A stretch of DNA of 18,378 bases from Alphaproteobacteria bacterium (GCA_028869355.1 JAGWSK010000467.1:1-18378), one strand, 5' to 3'; positions 6,511 to 14,181 are shown, counted from the stretch's first letter. The notes: generated from the sequence alone by a model not told the origin. A program made the numbers and translations.

Positions 6511-9467
6511 TCGTCATCCTCCTCGGACTCCCACCATTCGCGCACGCGCGCGAGGTGGTCGTAATCGCCCGCATCCGTCATGCGAAATGGCGCAACCCGC
6601 GAACGGTACGGCTCCGCGGGATTTTCGTAACGCCTGACCAGTTGTTCCAGAAGACGGCGCGCTTGTTCGGCCAATTCATTCGCATTGGGTTCGGCGATGC
6701 ATTCCCGGCCCGGCGGATCGCCGCCGGTGAGCTGAACATGGACAAATTCTGCAAGACCCGATGCGTTGGTAGCGCCAAACGCTCCTGCGAGCAGCATCGC
6801 GCCTTCCAGCGGCAATTGCGGAGCCAGCAGCGATTCGAGCTGTTTCCGGCTCGGCACCCGGCCGGTTTTATAATCGAGGATCGCGGCGTGCCCGGGACCA
6901 ATCATGTCGATGCGATCGGCGCGTCCCTTAAGTTCGAAACCGGAGCTGCAAGGCACGCGCATCACGCCCGAGACTTCGATGATGCTGCGCTCGATTTTCT
7001 TGCGCCGCTCGCGTTCGAAAGTCACAAACCACCGCGCCGCCCGCTCAAATCGCGGCATCCACAGCGCCAGTACCGGCGAATCCGCGCCCGATTTGACAAA
7101 CGCCTGCCGCCCCAGCCGCAACAGCTCGTCAATCGCATCGGCCGGAAGTGAATCGGGAAAGCTGCTCAGGAAACGTTCGAGCGCGCGGTGAATGGCAATG
7201 CCACGTTCGGCCGGACCGGGCTCCTGGTCGAGCGGGTCAAGGCGGCGCAATCGCAGCACGTGTTTCGCGTAAATCGCGTATGGATCACGAATCCAGGTTT
7301 CGATCTCCGTGACCGAAAGTAACCGCGGCCGCGCAGAGATCGGCGGAGCTGGGGCAGGGCGGGGCGCGCGCGGAATGGGTGAGGCGCTGTCGAGTTTGCC
7401 GGCCCAGTTGACGAGTTCGCCGCGCGCGCCCAGCAGGTGTTTTGCATTAAGGCCAAGCGCGAGCTGCGACAGTCGCAGCAGCCAACGTGATGCTACAGCC
7501 GGACTGCCGTTGGCCTTTTGCGACCGCGTCAGCAAAACTGTGCGCGCCGCGGCCAGAGATGCAAAATCATGCGCCGCAAGGCCAATGCGCCGTTCCGGCG
7601 ATTCCAGTCCCAATGTCCGGCGCATCGGCCGTGACAGCCATGGATCGCTTGAGGTTTGTGCGGGCCATTTGCCTTCGTTCAAACCGCCGAGGATAACCAG
7701 ATCGAAATCAAGCAGGCGCGCTTCCAGTGGGCCGAGAATGGAAAGCCGCGGATGCAGGTTGTATGGACTGCGGACCGCCCGCGTCTGCGCCAGCTCGCTC
7801 CATATTTCGGCGTAATGGTTCGCGGGGTGAAGTGCCGTGCCGGCGCCATCGCGTGTGATCTCGCTCAGCAGGCCGGCAGCGGCTTCTCCCGCCGCCCCGT
7901 TCCATAGCCGTGCGGCGCCGGAAGCCGTCGCGGTCGCGGCGAGAGCCTCGGCGGCGGCCGCATGACTCTGCGCGAGTTCACCGAGATCGGCGTCCGGTTG
8001 CTCCATCACCGCTGCAAACGCGTTGAGCTTTCGCGACAGCTTTGCAAACCAGTCCCGCACAGCGACCGGCACCTTCTCCGCATTGAGCCGGGGAGCGACT
8101 CCTTTGAGTCCTGCATCAGGCCGCAACCCGCGCAGTGCATGACGTTCCAGTTCGCGCACTTTCCGGCGGAATGATCCGCTGTCTTCACCACCCGACGCGA
8201 GCGGATGCTTGAGGAGTGCGAGCAGCGGTATTGGTGCAAAGCGATCGGCGGCAGCCTGGGCCAACAGCGCGAGAAATGTCCCGGGCCTGGTGCTGACAAG
8301 CGGAACACCGGCGGAGTCGTCGATTGCGATATCCCATCGCCGCAATTCGGCCGCGACACGCCGTGCGAGATCGCGATCGGGAGTCACCAGAGCGGCCGTA
8401 CGGCCGGGAGTCTCGAGGGCCTCGCGCATCGCACAGGCGATCACGGCGGCTTCTTCGCGGGTATTGCGAGCTTCGATGAGCGATAAATTGTTCAATGCAG
8501 CGGCAGCTTCGCCGCGTGAAGTCTCAACGAATGTGCCCCATGCATCGGTGGCGGGCGGCGGACGCAGCGCCTCGCTGAGAAACCTGACACGAGCACTTCG
8601 TTCAGGCCATGATTCCGGCAGCGGCGACCACAGCCTGACCTGATCACGCGCTGCGCCGATATGGCCCAATAGCCGGTTCAAACCATATTGCGGATGCGTG
8701 GGATCAGCCGCCTGCCAGGCTTCCTCGTCGAGATCCGTATCCAGCCCGGGCAATACGACCGCACCGGTCGGAAGATAGGCAATCGTTTTGAGCAGTTGCG
8801 CCGTTGCCGGTATGGAGCCGGTTGATCCGGCGGCGATGACGGGTGACGTCGGCGGTGCTGCGGCGAGCTTTCGCGCCAGCGCCAGAAGATTTCGATCGCG
8901 ATTGGCCGCGGCCTCGGTTGCGTTCTCCGCTTCCAGCAGCTTCGGCCATTGCACCGCGACAATGTTGAGGAACGAAACCACCTCGCTCCAGTGTGCTGCG
9001 AGGTCGGCCGGTGCCAATTCGGCCAGCCGCGAAAGGTCGGCGCCCTGGGTGATCGCTCCGTCGAGAAAATCGGCAAGTTCTGCCGCCGAATTCAGCGCCT
9101 GATGAAGCCCTACCGGTGTGCCGCGCGCGGCGCCCCAATGCTGAACCAGATTGGCCAGCAACAGACGCCGGCGAAGCGGCGCAATCGCCGGCAAATCTTC
9201 CAGGCTGCCGGCCGGATCGGGCCCATCTGACTCTTCATCGACATCAGCGAGCGCGACGATGCGGGGCAGCAGTGCCGCACCGTCAAGTGCGGCGGCAAAA
9301 GCTTCGCGCAAAGCGCGTGTGGCGCGGCGCGTCGGAACCAGCACCAGCGTGTCGGCAAGCGCCAGCGGACCATCGCCTGCGCGCTCGATAATGCCTGCGC
9401 ACAACGCCCGCGCGAAAGGAACGCCGGACGGAATGGTGAAAAGATGTGGTTGCGGGCCAGCTGCCAT
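6507..9467 (-). CDS. addB: AddB: nuclease subunit of the AddAB double-strand-break repair complex
   Basis: AddB partners AddA, contributing a second RecB-type nuclease and, in studied systems, Chi recognition by an inactive helicase fold. The 986-residue product starts MAAGPQPHLFTIPSG at 9467. That start is preferred because similarity to the family begins there and it lies just eight bases after the murU stop; the frame runs open to 9605 but would then overlap murU with arginine-rich, unlike sequence. The C-terminal nuclease is evident: GRADRID (D about 851) and ILDYKTG (D about 865, K about 867) followed by the Q-x-P-LEGAML helix. Two expected features of the Bacillus type are missing. There is no N-terminal GxxGxGKT Walker A, only IPSGVPF, and there is no C-terminal cysteine cluster for an iron-sulfur staple. 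The gene overlaps addA by four bases. Confidence 0.93.
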   Translation of the reverse strand: MAAGPQPHLFTIPSGVPFARALCAGIIERAGDGPLALADTLVLVPTRRATRALREAFAAALDGAALLPRIVALADVDEESDGPDPAGSLEDLPAIAPLRRRLLLANLVQHWGAARGTPVGLHQALNSAAELADFLDGAITQGADLSRLAELAPADLAAHWSEVVSFLNIVAVQWPKLLEAENATEAAANRDRNLLALARKLAAAPPTSPVIAAGSTGSIPATAQLLKTIAYLPTGAVVLPGLDTDLDEEAWQAADPTHPQYGLNRLLGHIGAARDQVRLWSPLPESWPERSARVRFLSEALRPPPATDAWGTFVETSRGEAAAALNNLSLIEARNTREEAAVIACAMREALETPGRTAALVTPDRDLARRVAAELRRWDIAIDDSAGVPLVSTRPGTFLALLAQAAADRFAPIPLLALLKHPLASGGEDSGSFRRKVRELERHALRGLRPDAGLKGVAPRLNAEKVPVAVRDWFAKLSRKLNAFAAVMEQPDADLGELAQSHAAAAEALAATATASGAARLWNGAAGEAAAGLLSEITRDGAGTALHPANHYAEIWSELAQTRAVRSPYNLHPRLSILGPLEARLLDFDLVILGGLNEGKWPAQTSSDPWLSRPMRRTLGLESPERRIGLAAHDFASLAAARTVLLTRSQKANGSPAVASRWLLRLSQLALGLNAKHLLGARGELVNWAGKLDSASPIPRAPRPAPAPPISARPRLLSVTEIETWIRDPYAIYAKHVLRLRRLDPLDQEPGPAERGIAIHRALERFLSSFPDSLPADAIDELLRLGRQAFVKSGADSPVLALWMPRFERAARWFVTFERERRKKIERSIIEVSGVMRVPCSSGFELKGRADRIDMIGPGHAAILDYKTGRVPSRKQLESLLAPQLPLEGAMLLAGAFGATNASGLAEFVHVQLTGGDPPGRECIAEPNANELAEQARRLLEQLVRRYENPAEPYRSRVAPFRMTDAGDYDHLARVREWWESEEDDE
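6517..6522 (-). promoter_or_regulatory. Ribosome binding site of addA inside addB
   Basis: GGAGGA on the - strand, six bases before the addA ATG at 6510, is a near-perfect Shine-Dalgarno sequence. It lies in the final addB codons, which encode the acidic run ESEEDDE. The position fixes the addA start and supports coupled synthesis of the two subunits. Confidence 0.75.
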
Positions 9468-9475
9468 CAGAGCAG

Positions 9476-10213
9476 CTAGGGTCCGCGTGCGAGGTCGCGC
9501 AGGAATTCTTCGGCTTCCTCGAGCGCCAGTGGGGTGCCGACGTGAATCCACACACCATCCAGCCGCACGCCCCAAAGCCTTCCCGCGGTCATCGAGCGGT
9601 CCCACTGGCGATTGATCGAAAACCGCCCATGCGGTGCGTCCTGGAAAAGGTTGCTCTGCACGATTTGCACGCCGGTCCAGACAAAGGGAGCGATGTTCAT
9701 TTCCGGCCGGCGCTTCAGGCGGCCCCAGGCATCCATGTCGAAATCGCCGCGCCCGTCATAACCGATTGCGGTCGCGCAGGGCGCAAGCAGCATCAGCGCA
9801 TCCATGGTTTCGGGATTCCACCGTGCGTGCATCCGCGCCAGCGACGACCCCATGCCTTCGATCCACAGGGAGTCCGAATTGTAGGTGAGGAATGCTTCGC
9901 CCTCGAACAGCGGCAATGCTTTCCGTAGTCCTGCGCCGGTGTCGAGCAATTCCTCGGTCTCATCCGAAATGACGAATTTGACCTTCGGAAGCTCGGTGCG
10001 TTTCTTATTGATATGTTCGATCAACTGGTCCGCCCTGTAATGGACATTGACCACAATGAAATCGACGCCGCCGGCGACAAGGCGGTCGATCGCATGATCG
10101 ATCAGCGGCTTTCCAGCCAGTTTGATCAGCGGTTTGGGTGTTTCCAGAGTGAGCGGCGCCATCCGGGTACCAAGCCCCGCCGCGAGAATCATGGCTCGCC
10201 GCAGACGGGTCAC
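9476..10213 (-). CDS. murU: Nucleotidyltransferase, MurU-like (N-acetylmuramate 1-phosphate uridylyltransferase)
   Basis: This is a sugar-1-phosphate nucleotidyltransferase, Rossmann-like GT-A fold. The 245-residue product has the signature LAAGLGTRM at 10-18 with PLT and PKPL (26-29), the D-T-G-A-G nucleotide loop at about 91-95, the metal-binding N-S-D-S at 112-115 (D114) and a WIHVGTPLAL C-terminal motif. Its position next to an AmgK-type kinase suggests the pair seen in Pseudomonas and reported in Caulobacter. There, AmgK makes MurNAc-1-phosphate and MurU makes UDP-MurNAc, bypassing de novo MurNAc synthesis in cell-wall recycling. The start is GTG at 10213, overlapping the amgK stop by four bases (GTGA). 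An ATG seven codons later lies too close to the signature to be the start. Substrate is inferred from context; mannose-1-phosphate or glucose-1-phosphate transfer is the alternative. Confidence 0.8.
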   Translation of the reverse strand: MTRLRRAMILAAGLGTRMAPLTLETPKPLIKLAGKPLIDHAIDRLVAGGVDFIVVNVHYRADQLIEHINKKRTELPKVKFVISDETEELLDTGAGLRKALPLFEGEAFLTYNSDSLWIEGMGSSLARMHARWNPETMDALMLLAPCATAIGYDGRGDFDMDAWGRLKRRPEMNIAPFVWTGVQIVQSNLFQDAPHGRFSINRQWDRSMTAGRLWGVRLDGVWIHVGTPLALEEAEEFLRDLARGP

Positions 10214-11325
10214 GGCAGGTTCGCGCCGATATTCCGCGCAGCGGGCGGCACTTTTGCGTCGTACCAGTCCTTCACCGGCGCCAGGACTTCGTGCCGGAGG
10301 TCGCGTTCGAGATAGCCCCAGACGCGCGGCAGATGGGCGAGATAGCGCGGCTTCGAGTCACGCCTGGCCAGCCGGGCAAAAATGCCGGCGATCTTCACAT
10401 TGCGCTGCGCCGCAAGCACCGCGGCACTCGCGCGAAAATACGCGCGATCTCCCGCGGTGGCGCCACAGCGGCTGCGGCCGAGATAATGAGCGGTCATCGC
10501 TTCGCCGAGTTCGGGAGACACGTCGCGCCTCGCGTCCTCCAGCAGCGACACCACGTCATAAGCCGGCGAGCCCGATACGGCGTCCTGAAAATCGATGACA
10601 CCGACGCGCGCCAGACCCGACAGTGATCCCCGCCACAGAAGATTCTGCGCGTGATAATCGCGGTGCACGAACACCTTCGGGCCGCCGTCGAGATGCTGGA
10701 GTGCAATTCGCCACAGGACGCGGTGATGTTCGGTTTCGGCTGCGTCGGCCGCACGGCCGAGCGCCAGCGGAAAGAACCACTCGGTCAGCAGATCGATTTC
10801 CGCCAGCAACGCAGCTTCGTCATAGGGGAACAAGGGCTTTTCCGGCGAAAGCTGTGCCGGCGCCGGCAATTCGTGCAGCGCGACGAGCGCTTCGATCGCG
10901 GCTTCATACAAATGGCGCTCATCCCCGTTCCGCTGCAAAATATCCGTATAAAGATCGTTTCCCAGGTCCTCGATCACGAGAAAGCCGCGGGACACGTCCG
11001 CGGCATAGATTTCGGGCGCTTTCAACCCGCAGCGGCGCAGATAACCGGCGGTGGCGATGAACCGCCCGCAATCGGCCCCGGCGAGCCGCGCCAGCGCATT
11101 GTAACCCAGGGCCCGACGCTGATCCGGTGTAGCCGCTGCGGGCGCGGCTGCCGTCTCGGCGTTCTGCGGCTGATCCATCAGCATTGCGGTGCGCCCGCCG
11201 AGATGCAGGCGGATATATCGCCGCGTCGATGCATCGCCTTCCAGCGGACGCCGTTCCGCCGCGCCCCAGCCGGCGCCGGCAAGGAAATCCAGCATCAGAT
11301 CAGTCCGCGACCCCACTGCGTTCAT
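10210..11325 (-). CDS. amgK: Anomeric amino-sugar kinase, AmgK-like (APH phosphotransferase fold)
   Basis: This is a 371-residue protein of the aminoglycoside phosphotransferase/choline kinase fold. Visible elements are LEGDASTRRYIRL at 28-40 (N-lobe), the hinge-type GFLVIEDLGNDL at about 114-125, the catalytic loop HRDYHAQN at 221-228 and the metal-binding IDFQDA at 244-249 followed by GSPAYDVVSLLEDARRDV. This is the pattern of AmgK, the kinase that phosphorylates MurNAc and GlcNAc at the anomeric hydroxyl in alphaproteobacterial and pseudomonad peptidoglycan recycling. Despite the fold name there is no reason to predict drug resistance. The ATG overlaps the tsaE stop by four bases and has AAGGA seven bases upstream; its stop overlaps murU. 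The fold is certain; the sugar substrate rests on the murU neighbour. Confidence 0.82.
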   Translation of the reverse strand: MNAVGSRTDLMLDFLAGAGWGAAERRPLEGDASTRRYIRLHLGGRTAMLMDQPQNAETAAAPAAATPDQRRALGYNALARLAGADCGRFIATAGYLRRCGLKAPEIYAADVSRGFLVIEDLGNDLYTDILQRNGDERHLYEAAIEALVALHELPAPAQLSPEKPLFPYDEAALLAEIDLLTEWFFPLALGRAADAAETEHHRVLWRIALQHLDGGPKVFVHRDYHAQNLLWRGSLSGLARVGVIDFQDAVSGSPAYDVVSLLEDARRDVSPELGEAMTAHYLGRSRCGATAGDRAYFRASAAVLAAQRNVKIAGIFARLARRDSKPRYLAHLPRVWGYLERDLRHEVLAPVKDWYDAKVPPAARNIGANLP

Positions 11326-11789
11326 GAGATATCCTTGATGAAAACCGGCCGCCAGCGCGCCGGGCCGGAAGCACGAATCTCACGGCGGCCATGATCCAGC
11401 GCCGTCAGGCAAATCGTCAAAGCTTCCAGTTGCAGGCGCGCAGGGAGACCGTTTTCCGGCCATTCGACCAGCGCCGCTCCTTCGTCCAGTGCGTCTTCCA
11501 GCCCGAGTTCGTTCATTTCACTCGCGTTCTCCACGCGATAAAGATCGAAATGGGACACGGTCAGCTTTTGCGTCCGATAACGCTGGACGAGCGTGAATGT
11601 CGGACTCGGCACCTCTTCCGCCACACCGAGCGAACGCAGAATGGCGCGCGCCAAAGTCGTTTTCCCTGCTCCGAGATCGCCGGAAAGGGCGATCAAATCA
11701 CCTGTTACGAGCGCGCCCGCGATCACCGCTCCAAGCTCCCTGGTCGCGGACTCGTCCGTGAGCATGAAGCTGGTCTCGAACTCCACCAC
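11322..11789 (-). CDS. tsaE: tRNA t6A threonylcarbamoyltransferase ATPase TsaE
   Basis: TsaE is the small P-loop ATPase that works with TsaB and TsaD to place threonylcarbamoyl on A37 of ANN-decoding tRNAs. The 155-residue product has Walker A GDLGAGKTT at 37-45, PSPTFTLVQRY (about 61-71), HFDLYRV and a VEWPENG motif, all typical, and the length fits. Two starts are possible: GTG at 11789 (used here) or ATG at 11765, eight codons inside. A candidate promoter would put the transcript start near 11789, making the ATG plausible. It is the first gene of the tsaE-amgK-murU-addB-addA unit. In related genomes a DivL-type kinase lies directly upstream; here that gene is 2.9 kb away behind an inserted gene cluster. 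Confidence 0.94.
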   Translation of the reverse strand: MVEFETSFMLTDESATRELGAVIAGALVTGDLIALSGDLGAGKTTLARAILRSLGVAEEVPSPTFTLVQRYRTQKLTVSHFDLYRVENASEMNELGLEDALDEGAALVEWPENGLPARLQLEALTICLTALDHGRREIRASGPARWRPVFIKDIS

Positions 11790-11795
11790 GCGCGG

Positions 11796-11824
11796 TTTGT
11801 AGCTTTAACCCGCTCTGCGCTCAA
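11796..11824 (-). promoter_or_regulatory. Candidate promoter for the tsaE unit
   Basis: On the - strand, TTGAGC (11824-11819) and TACAAA (11801-11796) are separated by exactly 17 bases, each matching about four of six sigma70 consensus bases. The start site would fall near 11789, on or at the GTG assigned to tsaE, so translation would be leaderless or begin at the ATG at 11765. This is a pattern match only. The operon needs some promoter in this 127-base divergent gap unless transcription crosses the inserted genes. Confidence 0.3.
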
Positions 11825-11861
11825 CGCGCTGGGACCCGGTGATCAACTAAATTGTTCGATT

Positions 11862-11877
11862 GCCCCTCGTGAGGGGC
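11862..11877. repeat. Short inverted repeat in the divergent tsaE / flavoprotein gap
   Basis: GCCCCTC and GAGGGGC form a perfect seven-base inverted repeat around a central GT. It lies 40 bases before the flavoprotein ATG at 11917 and 72 bases before the tsaE start, so it could be an operator for a dimeric regulator or a hairpin in the flavoprotein leader. The rest of the 127-base gap (11790-11916) shows only the weak tsaE promoter match and an AAGGA at 11896-11900, too far from the ATG for a standard ribosome site. Confidence 0.45.
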
Positions 11878-11916
11878 CATGCTAACCGCGACGGTAAGGA
11901 ACAGGTTTTAAGTCGA

Positions 11917-13119
11917 ATGCGATTCGTCATCATAGGCGCGGGCCAGGCTGCGGCGCAGGCGGTCGCTACACTCGCTTCGGAAGGGTTCAGTGGTTCGCTG
12001 ACCGTCGTCGGTGAGGAGCCCTATCCGCCCTATCAGCGCCCGCCGCTCTCGAAAGCCTATATGGCCGGCGATTTCGTTCGCGAAAGACTGTTCCTCAAGC
12101 CCGAAGCCTTCTACGCGGAGAGCCATTGCGAGCTCCGGCTGGGCGTTACCGCGGCGGCGATTGACCGCGCGGCAAAGACGGTGACGCTGAGCAGCGGCGA
12201 TACACTGGCCTATGACCGGCTGCTGTTCGCGACCGGAGACCGGGTGAGAAAACTGCCATGTCCCGGGGCGGATTTGCCGGGTGTCTATTACCTCCGCGGC
12301 ATCGACGATTCGGATGCGCTGCGGCGCCACCTGGTCGCAGGCAAGAAGCTCGCCGTCGTCGGCGGAGGTTATATCGGCCTCGAAGTGGCAGCGGTTGTCG
12401 GAAAATACGGGTTGCATGTCACCGTTGTGGAAGCCATGGACCGCCTAATGGTGCGGTCGGCTTCGCCACAAGTCTCGGAATTCTACCGCAAGCTGCACGA
12501 GAGCCATGGCGTCGATATTCGTCTCAATCAGGCTGTCACGGCTGTCGAGGGAAAATCGTGGGTTGAAGCTGTGGCGACAGGTCAGGGGCGCATCCCCGCC
12601 GATATCGTCGTCGCCGGTATCGGCGTGGTGCCCAATTGCGAGTTGGCGCTCGTTGCCGGACTGGCGTGCGACAACGGTATCGTCGTCGATGAGTTCGGCG
12701 CGACATCCGATCCGGATATTTTCGCCGCGGGCGATTGCACGAATCACGTATCGTTCCATGGCAAAAGGGTGCGGCTGGAATCGGTGCAGAATGCAATCGA
12801 TCAGGCCAAACATGCGGCTTTGGCAATGCTGGGAAAGCCTACGCCATATCGTGAAGTGCCGTGGTTCTGGTCCGATCAATACGATATCAAGCTGCAGATC
12901 GCCGGGTTGGTGCAGCCCGGCGACACGGCGGTGGTGCGGGGGGACCCGTCGACACACAAATTTTCCGTTTTCCATTTGCGCGACGGCATTGTCGCCGGTG
13001 TGGAGGCGGTCAACGCCGCGCCGGATTACATTGCCGGCCGCAGATTGATCGCCGCCCGCGCGCGTGTCGCGCCTGAGCGGATTGCCGACACCAGTGTGCC
13101 GGCAAAGCAATTGGGCTGA
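11917..13119 (+). CDS. NADH-dependent ferredoxin reductase, putidaredoxin/rhodocoxin reductase type (FAD)
   Basis: This 400-residue flavoprotein has two dinucleotide-binding domains: FAD-binding VIIGAGQAA at 4-12, then NAD-binding VVGGGYIGLE at 147-156 with an acidic residue (E172) ending the second strand, which favours NADH over NADPH. Also seen are YQRPPLSKAYM at 39-49, hallmark of the CamA/ThcD/rubredoxin reductase group, LLFATG at 103-108 and the second FAD motif IFAAGDC at 268-274 (D273). The C-terminal reductase domain includes PWFWSDQY at 315-322. The family moves electrons from NADH to a [2Fe-2S] ferredoxin serving a cytochrome P450 or Rieske oxygenase. A ferredoxin gene follows after 13 bases. 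The ATG at 11917 is preferred since homology begins there; the frame is open to a TTG at 11860. No oxygenase lies in the window, so the acceptor is unknown. Confidence 0.9.
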   Translation: MRFVIIGAGQAAAQAVATLASEGFSGSLTVVGEEPYPPYQRPPLSKAYMAGDFVRERLFLKPEAFYAESHCELRLGVTAAAIDRAAKTVTLSSGDTLAYDRLLFATGDRVRKLPCPGADLPGVYYLRGIDDSDALRRHLVAGKKLAVVGGGYIGLEVAAVVGKYGLHVTVVEAMDRLMVRSASPQVSEFYRKLHESHGVDIRLNQAVTAVEGKSWVEAVATGQGRIPADIVVAGIGVVPNCELALVAGLACDNGIVVDEFGATSDPDIFAAGDCTNHVSFHGKRVRLESVQNAIDQAKHAALAMLGKPTPYREVPWFWSDQYDIKLQIAGLVQPGDTAVVRGDPSTHKFSVFHLRDGIVAGVEAVNAAPDYIAGRRLIAARARVAPERIADTSVPAKQLG

Positions 13120-13132
13120 AGTTCGATCGCAT

Positions 13133-13453
13133 ATGCCAAAAATCACCTATATCGAACAAAACGGCACGGAGCGGACGGTCGAAGTCCCTGTCGGCTGGTC
13201 GGTCATGGAGGGGGCCGTGAAAAATCGCGTGCCCGGCATTGACGCCGATTGCGGCGGCGCCTGCGCCTGTGCCACCTGTCACGTCTATGTCGATTCCGCC
13301 TGGCTGGCCAAACTGCCGCCGCGCCAGGAGATGGAGGAGCAGATGCTGGACTTCGCGCAGGACGTGAAGCCGAACAGCCGGTTATCCTGCCAGATCAAGG
13401 TGAGTCCGGCGCTCGATGGGCTTATAGTCCGAACGCCCCGCACGCAACATTAG
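13133..13453 (+). CDS. Adrenodoxin/putidaredoxin-type [2Fe-2S] ferredoxin
   Basis: This is a 106-residue ferredoxin with the C-x5-C-x2-C ... C ligand pattern of vertebrate-type (adrenodoxin, putidaredoxin, FdxB-like) ferredoxins: C40, C46, C49 and C86. The motif CGGACACATCHVYV spans 40-53, with an additional non-ligand C44 common in this group. The acidic helix around 65-79 (EMEEQMLDFAQD) matches the reductase/P450 docking surface of the family. The ATG at 13133 is 13 bases after the reductase stop with a weak ribosome site, suggesting an obligate reductase-ferredoxin pair made from one transcript. ISC-type Fdx for Fe-S assembly is an alternative, but no isc genes are nearby and the neighbouring NADH reductase argues for a P450 or oxygenase chain. 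Confidence 0.92.
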   Translation: MPKITYIEQNGTERTVEVPVGWSVMEGAVKNRVPGIDADCGGACACATCHVYVDSAWLAKLPPRQEMEEQMLDFAQDVKPNSRLSCQIKVSPALDGLIVRTPRTQH

Positions 13454-13456
13454 CCT

Positions 13457-13461
13457 GGGAG
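13457..13461 (+). promoter_or_regulatory. Ribosome binding site of the isochorismatase-like gene
   Basis: GGGAG six bases before the ATG at 13468 decides this start, although the reading frame is open far upstream through the ferredoxin gene. The residues before 13468 translate the ferredoxin gene in another frame and show no family similarity. Confidence 0.6.
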
Positions 13462-13467
13462 TCATCG

Positions 13468-14181
13468 ATGCACAGGATCTCTATTCCGCAAGAGATCATC
13501 GATCAGGTGGTGCACGGACGTGGGCGTGAACACGTGTTTGAGGAATTCGACCCGGCGAAAGCCGCGTTGCTCGTGGTCGATATGCAGAACGGATTCATGA
13601 TGGACGGCGTTGGACACAGCATATGTCCGACGGCGCGCGAAATCGTGCCGAACATCAACCGGCTGGCGGAATCCGTCCGGAACAGCGGTGGGCTCGTGGT
13701 GTGGATTCAGAACGCCGCCACGGAGGAAACGCTTCAGAGCTGGTCCATTCGCGTCGAAATGGATGGACCGCAGCGCACGCTCAAGCGCCTGGAATCAATG
13801 ATGCCGGGTTCGAAAGGCTACGAACTCTGGGCATCACTCACACCGCAAGCGGGAGATCTGTTTGTTCAAAAGACCCGCTTCTCCGCATTCATCCAGGGTT
13901 CGTCCAATCTCGAAGCCGAACTGCGCTCGCGCGGCATCGACACCGTCATCGTGACCGGCACGGTGACCAATATCTGCTGCGAATCGACCGCACGCGATGC
14001 CATGATGCGGAATTTCCGCACCATCATGGTGACCGACGGCAATGCTGCGATGAGCGATGAATTGCACAACGCATCGCTGATCGCGTTCTATGTCCGCTTT
14101 GGCGACATCATGTCCACCAGACATCTTATCTCAGTGCTGCACCGCAACGCCGAAAAGTTCGCCCCCGCTGCAGCCGAATAA
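13468..14181 (+). CDS. Isochorismatase-superfamily cysteine hydrolase (RutB-like amidohydrolase)
   Basis: This 237-residue cytoplasmic hydrolase has the full Asp-Lys-Cys triad of the isochorismatase/nicotinamidase/RutB superfamily: D38 in LLVVDMQNGF, K135 in FVQKTRFSAF and C170 in VTNICCESTARDA. A VTGTVTN stretch with the expected non-proline cis-peptide region precedes the cysteine. The TN-x-C-x-EST-x-RD pattern resembles ureidoacrylate amidohydrolase RutB and related N-carbamoyl amidases more than true isochorismatases. No other rut, pyrimidine or nicotinate genes are present, so the substrate cannot be named. It sits 14 bases after the ferredoxin gene, so the three genes likely form one transcript. 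A pathway in which an oxygenase step is followed by C-N bond hydrolysis is a reasonable inference. It ends facing the DUF4242 gene across a repeat-rich gap. Confidence 0.85.
   Translation: MHRISIPQEIIDQVVHGRGREHVFEEFDPAKAALLVVDMQNGFMMDGVGHSICPTAREIVPNINRLAESVRNSGGLVVWIQNAATEETLQSWSIRVEMDGPQRTLKRLESMMPGSKGYELWASLTPQAGDLFVQKTRFSAFIQGSSNLEAELRSRGIDTVIVTGTVTNICCESTARDAMMRNFRTIMVTDGNAAMSDELHNASLIAFYVRFGDIMSTRHLISVLHRNAEKFAPAAAE

Noticed and set aside
9468..9605. addB extended upstream to 9605
   Set aside because: It would overlap the murU 3' end by 130 bases with basic, non-homologous sequence; the ATG at 9467 fits the family start and the gap to murU.
10210..11325. Aminoglycoside resistance gene
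   Set aside because: The APH fold is present, but the murU neighbour and conserved housekeeping location indicate an amino-sugar kinase.
10651..11394. 247-codon + strand frame opposite amgK
   Set aside because: It is antisense to a gene with firm motifs; its own translation shows no family features.
12445..13146. 233-codon - strand frame opposite the flavoprotein gene
   Set aside because: It is a shadow of the reductase; the motifs are on the + strand.
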